A DNA stretch of 64,000 bases from positions 12,843,882 to 12,907,881 of the forward strand of contig NC_088778.1 in assembly GCF_954871325.1 (NCBI RefSeq), written 5' to 3'. Shown one piece after another: positions 12,301-54,404 of the stretch (the first letter of the stretch is position 1; every line of letters starts with the position of its first letter). A model generated the notes under the pieces. The model ran no database searches and was not told the origin of the DNA. It saw only the letters and a list, made by a program, of their open reading frames with translations. The translations under genes were made by a program, and so were the position numbers. This DNA is from Gordionus sp. m RMFG-2023. Its lineage: Eukaryota > Nematomorpha > Gordioida > Chordodea > Parachordodidae.

Positions 12301-15300
12301 TAAAAAATATATAATGTAAAATAAAATAAAAAATATTTTTTAAGAAAGGATTTAAAGTAACGAGTAACTTTATGCATTACCGTTAATCGAAAAAAGAAAC
12401 GCGTTGCTAGTTACTCGTTACCTTTTGAAACAAATAACGAATTGCGTTTTTCCTCAAAAAAGTAACGCAGTTAGTAACCACGTTACTTTCATCGACGTTA
12501 TTTTATAGCACCAGTTAATAAACACAACATAATGTATTGTATATTGTTCACTGATTTTAAAAGAGTTTATTTATTGATTGCTCAAATTTTTTGTTTCAAT
12601 TTAGTTAAATACGTCAAATCTAAAAATTGTAACTAAAACTTCTTAAATTAGAATTGCCATTATTTTTCCCAATTTAATTAAATACGTCAAATCTAAAAAC
12701 TTTAGCTAAAACTTCTTAAATTTTTTAGAACCGCCATAATCCTTTTTAATCTAAATTTTTCTAAATTCTGATATAAATATTATTTGCAGGCTGTTTTTTA
12801 GAAGCCGCCTAAATTTAAAAAAATTTAAAATGCGTGAATTTTTGCAGAAGTAAGAGAAATGTAATTTTGTTAGAAACAGAAATAAATTTATTGCATATGT
12901 TTTTAGGAAAAAAATAATTAACGTTAGAGTCACATTTTTTAAATTTGTTTATGGCAATAATAAAATGATTTTTAAAATATATTATACAAAATAAGTTTTT
13001 AAACAAATGTATATCGATTTTATAAACTTATTGTCCTTTTTCATTTTCGAATTTTTTATTTTATAACAAATATTTTTACAATAAAATAAAGAATAAATGT
13101 GGTCTTTTTTTCCTAATTTTAAAAATGTCCTATTTTTATTAATTAGCTCAAGGTTTTATTTTTAAAAAAGTATTAAATTAATGATGATGGAATTCATCAT
13201 TTATATTTTTTTTATAATTAACAGGATTTTTATAAATTTTTAATAAATTATTATTATAACCTCAAAAAGGGACAACTTTATAGCTGATGTATTATAAATT
13301 TTAAATATTGTTTATTTTGTTGATGATAAAAAAAATAATTTGAAGGATTTTGTGCCTTTATACTCAAATTTCGAAAGTTTTTATACCAGAAACGTCTATC
13401 TTCGTTGCAGGGACGCCTTATCTCAACCCATATGCAGTACTCCCGGTGTTAAAATTAAATATTTAGAGCGAGTCAGCCACGATGAAAACTATACATTCCA
13501 GTAATAGTTTATTTTTATTTTGCTCAATTTTTTTATTTTAACGAGACCTGCAAAATAGGGTTCCCAAAATTACAAGGCTAACCTGGTTTTGTAAAAAAAA
13601 TATTTTCCTGTTTGACCTGGGCCTGGAATTTTAATCTCCTCTTTGGCCTAAGTTATTTTAGCTTCTGTTTTTTAAAAATAATAAATATCTCATTTCATTC
13701 ATAAATTATAATGTGATTGTGTAATATAATTATAGATACACGGGGAAGATTTTAGAGGCAATAAATTTCGGCTCTTACAATTATCTGGGCTTTGCCGAGA
13801 ATTCTGGGATATGTGTTGATCAGGTAGAAGAAGTCATATCAATACACGGTATGGGTATCTGTGGTTCCAGAAAAGAAATCGGTTGATTGATTAACATTCT
13901 CTTTCTTTTCTTTTTAAAAAATTAATTTTGATATTTATCACTAGCAAATTCTCGCAAATTTGACTGTTTATATATATCAGTTTAAGCTAGTAAAATTAAT
14001 CCTCTTACATATCCTTTCGTCTCAATATAAAATGCCATTAAATTTTTTAGAAATAGAATTTTATAGAAAAATAAATGTAAACTGGTCAAGCCCTCCCCCA
14101 GTAAAATTTTAACATCACTGGTTGTGCACTATATACTAGATCTCTGCATAGGACCTATTTTTTCACATCCAACCTTATCTGAGAAGAAAAAAAAATTTGT
14201 CTGACCAATCCAATCCGAGTATTATTTTTTAAAAGATTTAAGGACTAATCTAAATTATATTCGTTCCGATTTTTTAGAATTAGACTTGTTAACAACTTAA
14301 AGCGGAAAAATTCTAAGCAATTTTTTTTTGTTATTCTTGAAAATAATATTTATAAAAATATTAGGAAAATGAAATAATTAAAAATTCGACAAGGTCCATG
14401 TCCAACCCGAAATAAGGATCCTTATTCGATCGAATCTGAGAGAATGGTCGAATCGGACTTGTATCTGTACCTGCAGGATTCATTTTTTATAAATTGTTGA
14501 AAATATCAAATTAACTTTAAATAAACATCAACTATGTTTGAACAAAAAATACATAGCATATAATGTTCCTATTTTCAAATGGTACTTTATATTTTTAAAA
14601 AGGCTAGAAGTTTAGCAACCATAATTATAGTTGCTTTAAGTTGAGTTTAGGATTTTTACAAGTCAAAGTTCATTTTTGGTTTATTTTAAAAAAATATTTG
14701 AATTTTATGACTTAATCTCCGAAATAGCTGGCACTAATATGAATCGAACTTCTTAGATTCACAATTTGCATTCAGCATTAGAACTATTTTATATTTAGAA
14801 GGGTCATCATTGTTATTTATATCTATTTAATAAAGGTATATCAGTTATACAAGAAAAATTAGAGAGATTAACTGCCAAATTTTTGGGCGTCGAAGATGCG
14901 ATAGTATTTCCTATGGGTTTTGCCACTAATTCCAGCAACATTCCATGCATCATAGGCAAGGTTTTCCTCGTTAATTCCTATGAAATTATACATTGCTATT
15001 TGATTTTAATTAATTATTGTATCGTTTAAGAGCTATATGTTATTTTTAAAGTAACGTCATACGTTACATTTGATTGAATTATTGATAATTAATTCTAAAC
15101 ATGGTCATAATAAAAGTGAATGTTTAATTTGGCCTGTGCTATTCGTTTACCTTGATTTTTTGTTTGATCAAAAGGGTTCTTTCCCAAATGAGAAAATTAT
15201 TGAAACCACGATGGGTATAAATATCAGACTGCTGAGGTATCAATTGCACGGGCCGGTCCGGATTTCTAAAAAAATCTTGGCCTGGTTCGGATTTTTAAAA

Positions 15301-18300
15301 AAAATTTTGTCTAACCCGCATTTTAAAAAAAGATAAAATTTTTGGCCCAGCTTGGGTGTATAATTTTTTATATAAAATAGTTTTAAAATGATATTATACA
15401 ACAATGAATTTATTTTATATATATAATAATCGCGATTTAAAATATTTGGCTCGGCCTGGATTTATCGAAAAAATTTACAATCCAGCCCATACACCCGGGT
15501 CTGCAGATCTCTGATAAATATATTGACGGCTAGAATGAATATTTTTTGATTTCCTTTTTTCCACTAGATACCTAATTATGGGGCGAAAATATCTATACAT
15601 GTAAACTCCACATACATGTATTTGCCCATATTCCAGGGGGTTAATGTATGCCCATCAGGCTACGAGTTATTAATAACAAAAAGGAACATTGGATTTGAAT
15701 AATGAATTTTGGATTGTTTTATTAATTATTGCGTGCTTTATACCCTGCATCTTTTTCAGATAGATATGTCTAATAGCCTGATGGCCAAACATTTCTAAAT
15801 TCCTTATTTGTCAAGAGATACTGGATAAGTTTTTAACCATTTGTGATCTGATTTATCCATTACCGATGAACGAACATTAGTACAAAACGGTATCATTGCA
15901 AAGTAGATAATCGATGGTACGCACAGCAGCATCTTTTTATAGATTAGAGTCTATAAATTGTGTCAAAGAATGTTTTAGCAGCCAGCTTGACAAAGATTGT
16001 TTAATATGATGTCCTCAAAAAGTAATTAATTTAAGAATGAAATTTTTGTTTGTTAATAAAGAGGAAATAAATGAAACTATTGGAATGAGTAATGGTGATC
16101 GTAAGCCAAGTCTGCCGGATTTTGTTGGAAGGGTGGTTTATAGCCAGCTATTATAGGTTGACTAATTCTTAAGCATCGATTAAAAATTTTCCCTATATTT
16201 TTAAAGTATAAAAGGAAATCGGCATCTTATGATCTAGAGCAGAATTATATTTTGGGAATATTATTTTTTTTAAAATTAACTGAAGCGCCTGATGGTAAGA
16301 CATATGCTTGAGAATATTTTCTTTTGAATTGTGTCTAAAAATATTTGGATGCCTGTAGACCTTCCTTTAGATGACCCGAAAACGAAGATTTTATCTTTAA
16401 TCACAAATAAAAAAGTTCAATAAGGAAGAAACATTTGTGGTTGTATTTTCACATTTTTATAATTTAAAGATAAATTTAATAGTTAGAAATTTAAAATGAT
16501 GATATCTACAGTTTTAATTATTTCACTGATGGGGTCCGATAATATGGCATCATCTGAATACCATACATTGTGGACGAGATTACAATTAGAGACTGCAAAG
16601 CCCGCCTCCTCTCGGGGTCAGAATTAGCTTTGATTTGGGGCATGGACTTTTTAAAAAATCGGGCCTAATGATATTTAGTTGGATGATGCTGTTTTTATGG
16701 CTATGCAGAATAAAGGCAAACCTAGTAAATTCCCCTGCTGTATTCCTTGTGCTGATGGAATAGTTTGTGTTCATATCGTAATATAGTTTGGAACTGTAGC
16801 TTGACTGGATATAGTTGAAATAATTTGGATAAACTTCTAAAAAGCTTTGGATTGTGAAATTACGTTTTAAAGTATTGAAAGGTTTTAAAAATAATTTGGT
16901 TCAGGCTGGGTGTTACCTAATATTTTTTTTAAAAAATTTGGGCCGGGTAGGGCTTACATTTATAAATAAGATATTAAATTTTGCTTTAAAAATTGATATA
17001 TTTTAATATTTTTGCAAGAAACATGACCCTAATATTTTTTGTCTATAGAATATAATTTTACAATCAAAAAAATATGCGAATTTTTATATATTTAAATAAA
17101 TTCGGGCCAGGCCGGACGAACAAAATTTTTATTCTTGTTTCGAGTCGAGCTTTTGGGACATATAAAAAAATATTTAGTTCGGATTCGAGCTGGGCAGGAC
17201 AAATTTTTCAAAAAATTTCGAATCGGGCTTGAAAAATTAGGCCCGATGCAGATCACTAATTGAAGGTTCTTTTATGTCAAGTATGACGAATGCGTATTCT
17301 GAAACAAAGATATCCAGAGTATTTCTTGCTGTTTGACTTGTTTTACAGCTTCCTTTTATGCCAAACCCTAATTAGTTTAGAGGGAGCAATTTGATTAGGA
17401 TTTATTTTTAATGTTTGCATATTTTTGAGATAATCCTCATATAACTTCCCCTATAGCTATTAAGCAGATGCCTTGATATACTTCTGTAAGGCAATCAATC
17501 TAGCTCTAAAGAATAGTGGAATTAATGGATAGCCCATTAACTATTAGGTTACAAAGATCGGTCAATGCCTGCAATAGGATCAGAGATCAAGAACTGTCTA
17601 TATTTATAAGATTTCATTGTATAATCTAGAATTTACATAGTAAATATAATTTTAAAACTTACTCATATTTCAGGTCGTAAAACCTCTGAGATAAAAAATA
17701 AATAATCTACCTTTTATTTTAATACTATCATATCGGTACCAATTCTCATCAGATAATATTAAGAAATCACAATTGACATAGTAAATTTTAGAAAATCCGC
17801 ATTACAAAAATTATAAGTTGTGCTCATTTCCAAAATTTTAGAGACATCACATGTCAATTAGCGATATTACAGCTGAGAGCTGATGATATTTTCTCCTATA
17901 TTTGAAACTTTTACTTTTTTTATTATTCTATATAATTATTTTTCGTTTTAATCCCTCTCTTTTTAGGGTTGCCTTATTTTAAGTGATAAATTGAATCACG
18001 CATCCATTGCTTTAGGTTGTCGATTATCTGGAGCGGTTATCAAAACTTTTGAACACAATGGTTACTTATATAAATTTTTACTTTTTTTCTTATAGTAGAA
18101 GTAATGACATTAATATACTAGTATATAGACTAACGATTCATTCATTAAAATGTTAAAAGTATACATATAATAGGTATCAACTATATATTATTTTATGGCT
18201 TGCACTTTGACTAAATTATTGTCATTTAGTCTACTTGCAGATCCCAAAATAGTGTCTTAAGCTGATTAATATATTTGTACATTTTTAATGAATAAATCGT

Positions 18301-21300
18301 CAATCTAGGTTAGTATATATATGTCGTATTGAGATATGGAATCATGTGGGATTCGGAATCCCAACGTGGGAATTCGAGATCTTGAATCCCCACGTTTTAT
18401 TCGGAATCTATGGGGATTCGGAATATATATTTTTTTAAACAATTAAATAATATTTTTTTTCTTCTTTTTTGTCGACTGGCTGGCACCAGAAAATTATGGG
18501 TTTCATGAATAAAAGATGCGAGTGTTTTAAGACACAGCGTCTACATGACAGGATTTTCGCTGGATGCAAACCCCCTTCAAAAACCTTTGCCTACCCCCCT
18601 AAAATATTTACACCACCTTCGGCGGCGGTGTCTCCCTATTATTATTTCCACCTTTTTAATTTATTTCAGAAAATTTATAAAGGATAACTTAAATTAATCT
18701 ATCTCTACTACCAACTATCAATATTTTGTGAATATAAAGAATTTATTTTTTAGATAATAAATTCAATTAAAACCTCCATTATTTACAATGAATTAATTAT
18801 GACATTATGGCTGAAATATCTAAACCTTTTAAATTACATTTAAAAGTAAGCAGAAGGTTTTATTTGGAAAACAATGTGTATGATTGTTTGCAATATATAG
18901 ATTTGGTCGATGAATTGTATTATAATAATTCTATAATAAAAGTATTAATTTTTACAGCAATAAATTTTGTCCTTATTTCATCTCAAAATTTAATAGATAA
19001 CCCCCCCTCCCCCAATTTATCCTACCCTCATTAAAGCAGCCTACCCCCTACCCCCCTCACAAAATAGCATGCAAACTGTTCCTACCCCTTACGCTCATGT
19101 AGACGCTGTCAAGACAACATCAAATGTTCAGCAAAATGTCATTTGCATTGAATAAGTTGCAATAAATAATTTTTTTTAATTCGGATTTTTTTAAAAATAT
19201 ATATTCATGTGAAAATATTTATAATTTTATATAAATTTACAAAAAAAATGTCTTTTAACCTTATTCCTTTTCATTCATTATATGCCTTAATTTTATACTA
19301 TTTACTTTTTTAAACATTCTCTTATCCTTTTTGATAATTTATATAATTTATTTATTTTAACAAAATATCTCTAAAAAATAAAATTTTCTGGTGCCAGCCA
19401 GGTGGCAAAAGCGAAGAAAATTTTTTTTATTTAATTGTTTATTTAAAAAAAAAATCCTAATAAAACTTGCGGATTCAAGATCTCGAATCCCCGCGTTGGG
19501 ATTCCGAATCCCACATGATTCCATATCACAATACGACACACATATATATATATTATGATTGGGAGAAAAGTATGGACGAAAACATTATAATCGCCTTTAT
19601 GGTTTTCAAATTGGATTGTTTAATAAGCATTGTTCTGTCGATAATTCTCACGTGATTATGCTACTTTTGCTAACATTTCATATATCTTCAACTACTGTCA
19701 AATGGCCATTTGCGTGATACCCTTCTAGGCATTAAAATATAATTCTACGAAGAATTTATTGGTGAGATGGGGTGTGCTTGAGCTGCGAGTTGACTATCTA
19801 ATTTGGCGTAATATGAAAATAACTTCGACTTAGTGGATTTAGATAACTTTATTTACGAAATGATGCGTTTCATACATATTTCAAAATATTTATGTTTACT
19901 AAATACCCCAATCGGTTAGGGCATGTAGACTTATTGGTATATCTGTACAAATGAGTCTACAAACAAATATCATAGCCAAATGGCCGATAACTGACTATGT
20001 GACGTCAGAATAATACTACACTGGTCAGAAAAGAACAACATAGAAATCATTTAATAAAATAAGAGTGGCATAATATCCACTCAATTTTTAGAATATAACC
20101 CTATTAGTAAACTTTTTTGTTCAAACGAATATAATATTAAACGCCGATTTTCAATCAAGCAAATATATGGCCTTTTTAAAATCCCCTGCCAACATCTGAA
20201 ATATTGACAGCTGATGTAAGTAAATCATAATCACAAGGAATTATGAAAAATCTTTTTTGCCATCTAAAACAAAAAATACGTTTAAACGGAGTAATTATAA
20301 TTGTTTCGTCGATAAATTTTTAACAATCTTTTCATAGCATAGATTCGTTTTCCTTGCGGTTGATTTTAGAAAAATGTTTTAATTTTTAGATTATTATTTC
20401 TGTTATAATCATATTCAAAAAAAATTTATTATGTCAAACATTTCCTTACTACAAGTTTAATAAATGTCAATATAAAACCATTTAAGATATGAAGGATTTG
20501 GAATCAAAGTTGGGTGAATACATTGTTATGGGGCAACCTAGAAGCCATAGGCCTTGGAAAAAAATCATGATTATGGTTGAAGGTGTTTACAGCATGGAAG
20601 GAACCATAGTTAATCTACCCGAGGTGATGAGACTTAAACGAAAATACAAAGCGTATCTCTATTTAGATGAAGCGCATAGTATAGGCGCCTTGGGGCCAAA
20701 CGGAAGAGGGGTCGCTGATTATTACAACATTGACCCCAAAGAGATTGATATTATGATGGGAACTTTTACAAAAAGTTTTGCCTCCGCTGGGGGTTATATA
20801 GCAGGATCAAAAGTTTTTTTTGAAATTCATTTACAATAATTTTTAAATGTCTCGTTTGAAAACACATTTATTTATTTTAATTCGATCTTCTAATATATTG
20901 GTTTGATCGTTTTATAGTCATTTAAATTAATTATTATAATAATCCATAGAATGGAGTGCAACAAGACGTAAAAACACTAATACATTTTCCTATTTTTATT
21001 ATAATTTTGAATTTCGCAGAGTTTAATAAATCATATAAAAGAACATTCTCATTGTGTATCATACGGTGTTGGTATGTCAGCGCCTATTGCTCAACAAATA
21101 ATAAGTAGCATGGAAGTTATTATGGGGTTGGATGGTACAAAAGATGGTAAATTTATTGAATATTAATATACATAAACTATTTAAATATACACCATAAATA
21201 ATGAAGGTGTCGCAAGAATAATGAATTTGAAAAATAATTCTAAATATCTGAGGAGAAATTTGATTAACATGGGATTTCATGTTATAGGCGATGATGATTC

Positions 21301-21699
21301 GCCTGTCGTTCCTGTTTATCTTTATTTTCCCACAAAACTTTCGTAATTATAACGACGAGATAAATTCATATCTAATATTTCTTTTTTAAACAACAATTTC
21401 TAGATCATTTTATAGAGAAATGTTGAAGAGAGGAATAGCATGTGTCACTGTTGGTTTTCCCGCAACTCATATTATAGGTGCTAGAGTCAGATTTTGTTTG
21501 TCAGCTGGACATACGAAAGAGATGTTAGACAAAGTTTATCTTAACTTTTTTATTGAATTGTAAATGTTTCTATTATATTTTATAAAAACAGTGCTTGAAA
21601 GAAATTGACGAAATAGGGGACTTATTTTCAATAAAATATAAATTACAGAGATCCTTTATGCCTATCAACCTTTGGAACAAAAAAAATATATGTGATTAA
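9304..21699 (+). CDS. SPTLC2: Serine palmitoyltransferase subunit 2 (5' exon missing)
   Basis: SPTLC2 condenses serine with acyl-CoA in the ER membrane, the first step of sphingolipid synthesis, as a heterodimer with SPTLC1. Exons: 9304-9474, 13346-13500, 13736-13881, 14836-14960, 17967-18060, 20487-20812, 21020-21146, 21207-21342, 21404-21533, 21592-21699. All introns are GT-AG and all phases agree, giving 505 residues (vertebrate protein about 560). Exon 1 has the membrane segment (residues 17-35, [18 protein letters not shown]) followed by GYIRDAL. Then come [52 protein letters not shown], the PLP-lysine motif GTFTKSF (Lys326) and GFPATHI. The tail after IDEIGDLF is lineage-specific, stop at 21697. 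The initiator lies in an unrecognised upstream exon. Introns 1-5 (up to 3.9 kb) are full of transposons; the last three are 58-61 bp. The copy looks functional. Confidence 0.94.
10448..10832. mobile_element. Mutator-type MITE in SPTLC2 intron 1
   Basis: An A-rich left end (AATCCCGGAAAAAATC, then GGAGAAAAAACTGCAGG) mirrors a T-rich right end (TTTTTTTTCCACAGTTTTTT). The same TCCCGGA...CAGGAAAAAA terminal pattern occurs at the remnant 49375-50335, which carries a MULE transposase fragment; hence the assignment. The centre is plain AT-rich. It appears to sit inside a degenerate GC-rich repeat (about 9918-9990 and 10840-10990). Confidence 0.5.
10966..11235. repeat. Diverged repeat shared with PRKD intron 13
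   Basis: GGCCAAGCAATTTA followed by ATCTCAAGCTAATATTTTGAT and GAAAATAAATTGC at 10977-11110 resembles 23347-23480 (AAGCAATTTAATAT, AAGCTAAAATTTTGATGAA, GAAAATAAATTAC). A second short block pairs in inverse orientation (11197-11235 against about 23680-23710). Probably an old element; family unknown. Confidence 0.4.
11300..12512. mobile_element. hAT remnant with internal tandem duplication
   Basis: Both ends contain clustered GTTACTCGTTAC/GTAACGAGTAAC motifs in inverted orientation, as in hAT subtermini. Inside, a block is present twice in tandem (about 11491-11770 and 11770-12010). Each copy includes AGTGCTCAACACAGCTT or its variant, GGCGCAGATGATG, and TTCACAAGAATCTTCATTTCAG. Read on the minus strand the blocks give a weak match to the hAT dimerisation motif ([10 protein letters not shown]). 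The outer limits are approximate and no clean target duplication was found. It lies in SPTLC2 intron 1. Confidence 0.45.
12600..12735. repeat. Short diverged tandem duplication
   Basis: AAATACGTCAAATCTAAAAA followed by CTAAAACTTCTTAAATT occurs twice (about 12606-12655 and 12671-12720) in SPTLC2 intron 1. The rest of the intron to 13345 is AT-rich and without other features. Confidence 0.65.
13546..13640. repeat. Fragment of GC-rich MITE in SPTLC2 intron 2
   Basis: GAGACCTGCAAAATAGGGTT followed by GACCTGGGCCTGGAAT matches the start of the ATCTGCA/GGCCCG MITE family (best copies 47918-48262 and 62863-63208). Only one end is visible. Confidence 0.45.
14136..14490. mobile_element. Degenerate GC-rich MITE in SPTLC2 intron 3
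   Basis: It begins TAGATCTCTGCATAGGACC and ends near GTACCTGCAGG, with CCAATCCGAG and GTCCAACCCG patches, as in the ATCTGCA/GGCCCG family. The family's G+C motifs have decayed. No target duplication could be read. Confidence 0.45.
15223..15512. mobile_element. GC-rich MITE in SPTLC2 intron 4
   Basis: The interior GGGCCGGTCCGGATT, TTGGCCCAGCTTGG and CATACACCCGGGTCTGCAGATC belongs to the ATCTGCA/GGCCCG family. The right end CAGATCTCT is clear; the left limit near TCAGACTGCTGAGG is approximate. Confidence 0.55.
15560..17640 (-). pseudogene. Non-LTR retrotransposon (LINE) remnant, antisense to SPTLC2
   Basis: Minus-strand reverse-transcriptase pieces appear in the expected order. 17630-17270 has STILYRARLIAL and RPIAIGEVIR (fingers region) and a degraded catalytic stretch. 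16880-16500 has the [17 protein letters not shown] motif and then WYSDDA, the active-site box. About 16480-16300 gives thumb-like sequence. Frames shift several times and stops are present, so it is dead. A MITE (16882-17258) splits it. The same RT family, sense orientation, is at 29430-31480. The clade was not assigned and no endonuclease was seen. The 5' and 3' limits are approximate. Confidence 0.72.
16882..17258. mobile_element. GC-rich hAT-type MITE nested in the LINE
   Basis: The right end GCCCGATGCAGATCACTA is typical of the family. The flanks ATTGAAAG (16874-16881) and ATTGAAGG (17259-17266) form an 8-bp duplication with one change. The left end is eroded. The interior has GGGCCGGGTAGGGC and GGGCCAGGCCGGAC blocks separated by AT-rich DNA. 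It cuts the reverse transcriptase of the LINE. Confidence 0.7.
18322..19538. mobile_element. Long-terminal-inverted-repeat element in SPTLC2 intron 5
   Basis: Arms of about 170 bp mirror each other. The left arm starts TGTCGTATTGAGATATGG, runs through GGGATTCGGAATCCCAACG and ends at CTGGCTGGCACCAGAAAA (about 18495). The right arm runs from TTTTCTGGTGCCAGCCAG (about 19380) to CCATATCACAATACGACA. The flanks are TA-rich, so a duplication cannot be read. There is no coding capacity. A hAT MITE is nested between the arms. The superfamily is unknown; Mutator-like or foldback are both possible. Confidence 0.75.
18535..19108. mobile_element. hAT MITE, CAGCGTCTACATGA family, copy 3
   Basis: A 574-bp element with the same termini as the copies at 4394 and 6000. 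The flanks TTAAGACA (18527-18534) and TCAAGACA (19109-19116) are a duplication with one change. It is nested in the long-TIR element inside SPTLC2 intron 5 and is non-coding. Confidence 0.85.
19539..20486. other. Remainder of SPTLC2 intron 5
   Basis: About 950 bp of intron with no element that I recognise. It ends at the acceptor TTTAAG at 20486. Confidence 0.6.
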
Positions 21700-21922
21700 A
21701 TTATTTATCAAATTTTTGTTTACAAAAGTATTATACTGAAAACAAGCCAATTAGATTTTTTTACTACATTTAGAGAAAAATTGTTAAAATGCACGAAAAA
21801 AATCTCACTCATTTTGTAAACGTAAAAGTTGCTTTGTTACGAGTTTTATTTTTTTACATAAGTTTGAAAAATTTGTAATTTATTTTATATTCTTTTGGAA
21901 TAATATAAAAAAAATTTGAAAT

Positions 21923-21934
21923 AATAAATTTATT
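21923..21934. terminator. Palindromic poly(A) signal shared by SPTLC2 and PRKD
   Basis: AATAAATTTATT reads as AATAAA on both strands. It is the first AATAAA after the SPTLC2 stop (224 bp downstream) and lies 62 bp beyond the PRKD stop on the other strand. If used both ways, the two 3' ends would overlap by a few tens of bases. Further AATAAA motifs on the minus strand (21879-21884 and 21845-21850) could serve PRKD instead. The DNA is AT-rich, so chance is possible. Confidence 0.45.
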
Positions 21935-21995
21935 TTGACAAAAAAGGTATCGTTTGAGCAAATTTAGGAAAATATTTTTTGAAAAGGAGATTCAG

Positions 21996-52694
<30,699 letters not shown>

Positions 52695-53440
52695 TTAACA
52701 CATGTAAGAGTGTTCTTCTTGATTTAATAACTTTTTTTTTTATTGTTTATACATATTTACTTGTTTCAAATATATACATATATATACGCTATAGCCAGAG
52801 GTGTATTGCGAGAGGGCTATCGAGGGCTAAAAGTATCTGATTATTTTGATTTTTAACCCCCTTTCCAAATTATAAGAAAAGGCTGAGACCCCCTACTCCC
52901 CCCTTCCTAAAATTTTTTTTAATATTTAAAGTTTAAAGTAAGTTTTATCATCTAGAAAGTGGGGATATCTATTTTTAACAGATTTTGAGCCAACTCCAAA
53001 AGGCTAAGAAGCCATTTTAAGAGAAAACTATCATTATAACCTCGATTGAGGGTTAAACTTAAAGGGTAGCTCAATTTAAAAAAAAGGCTTAGCAAATTTC
53101 TCGACTGTTAGGATTTAGCCGATTCAACACTACAGGCAAAAATAATCCAATTTTAACAAAATCTTTTAAATATTTAGATATGAATTTGAGATTTTTAAAT
53201 AGATAAGATTTCCTGTAATTTATTATGTCAGAAATAATAAATCTGGATATTTTTCAGCATTGGTGTCTTTTTGCCAATTAACCATTATTTTTATTGATTA
53301 ATGATATATAAAAAAATAAATCATTAGGAACATGTTAATTAAAAATAATAAAAAATGTTTATTTTTTTTAATTTTTTATATACATTAATAAAATACACTG
53401 TAACCAAAAAACAAAAAGATTTATTAGTTACTTTGACAGA
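52695..53440. other. Region upstream of the PRKD start codon
   Basis: The 5' UTR and promoter of PRKD should lie here, but no promoter motif is recognisable. 52794-53131 is an eroded element: it starts CAGAGGTGTATTGCGAG and its right part (GCTTAGCAAATTTCTCGACTG, then CAACACTA) is matched in inverse by 61166-61260. The rest is AT-rich. Confidence 0.45.
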
Positions 53441-53449
53441 ATAGAGTAC

Positions 53450-53660
53450 TCTTTGAGACCAAAAAATGCTTTGCAGGCCCTTTCCATGTGTAATAGCACC
53501 TTAGATTCCCTGCCTAATATTAAAACATTGCTTTTTATTTTAGCTACCTTACCGATTAGCACCTGCACTAATGAAAGGTCTTCTTCAATTTTGAAAAAGT
53601 TAAAACCCTATTTTGGTAATAGCACCGGTGAAAGCCGTTTAAATGATTCGTCATATTAAA
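53450..53660 (+). pseudogene. hAT transposase C-terminal fragment (ZMYM1-like group)
   Basis: An open stretch of about 68 codons contains LATLPISTCTNERSSSIL and then ESRLNDSSY, the dimerisation domain of the ZMYM1-like hAT group. No element ends or other transposase parts were found nearby. It lies about 750 bp upstream of the PRKD start codon. Confidence 0.7.
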
Positions 53661-53879
53661 TATTTATAAGGATATTATTCTAGATAAAAATTTGATTCTA
53701 GATAAATTAGTCAAATCTCAGAGAAAAATACACCTCGCTTTATAAATTCAAATCATAAAATTGCTATATTATTATAACATAAAATTTTTATATTCAATAA
53801 GTAATTATAATGAATTCTTAGTCATAATATTTATATATTATACTATTTTTAATAAAAATATTGTATTTGCAATAAGAAT

Positions 53880-54190
53880 TAGTGATCTGTATCGGGCCTA
53901 ATTTTTCAACCCGGCCCGAAATTATTTTAAAAATGTTTTGCCGGCCCGAACCCGAAATTTTTTTTAAAAAGTTTTGTCGGCCTTGGCCTGAATTTATTTA
54001 AATATCATTTTTATAATTACTCAAAATAAAAGATATATGTTACATGGCGTCTAGTTTTTATAAATAAAATCAAATAATTTTATTTTACATAAAAAATTTA
54101 ACATAAAATTGATATATTTAGATATATTTTAAAAAAAATTCCAAGGCCCGATCCAACCCGACCCGAATTTTTTTTAAAAATATTAGGCCT
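53880..54190. mobile_element. GC-rich MITE, right end lost
   Basis: It starts TAGTGATCTGTATCGGGCC, with CCGGCCCGAACCCG and, on the right, CAACCCGACCCG then TATTAGGCCTAA. The last bases of the family consensus are missing, so no duplication can be read. It aligns with 32398-32745 in the same orientation. Confidence 0.6.
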
Positions 54191-54404
54191 AATAACAATT
54201 ATTAATGTTTTATTAATATACTCATTTGTTATCATTAAAATAATACATAGTTAAATAAAGGGATGTTATTTATACTAAAGAATTTTAATAATAAATAAAA
54301 TCTATAATGAAATTCTCTGCAAAATTTTGTTATATGCAAAAATTTAATTAAAATAATTATTTTTAACATAAAATAAGATATATTGAGTGTCATAAAAAAT
54401 AAGA

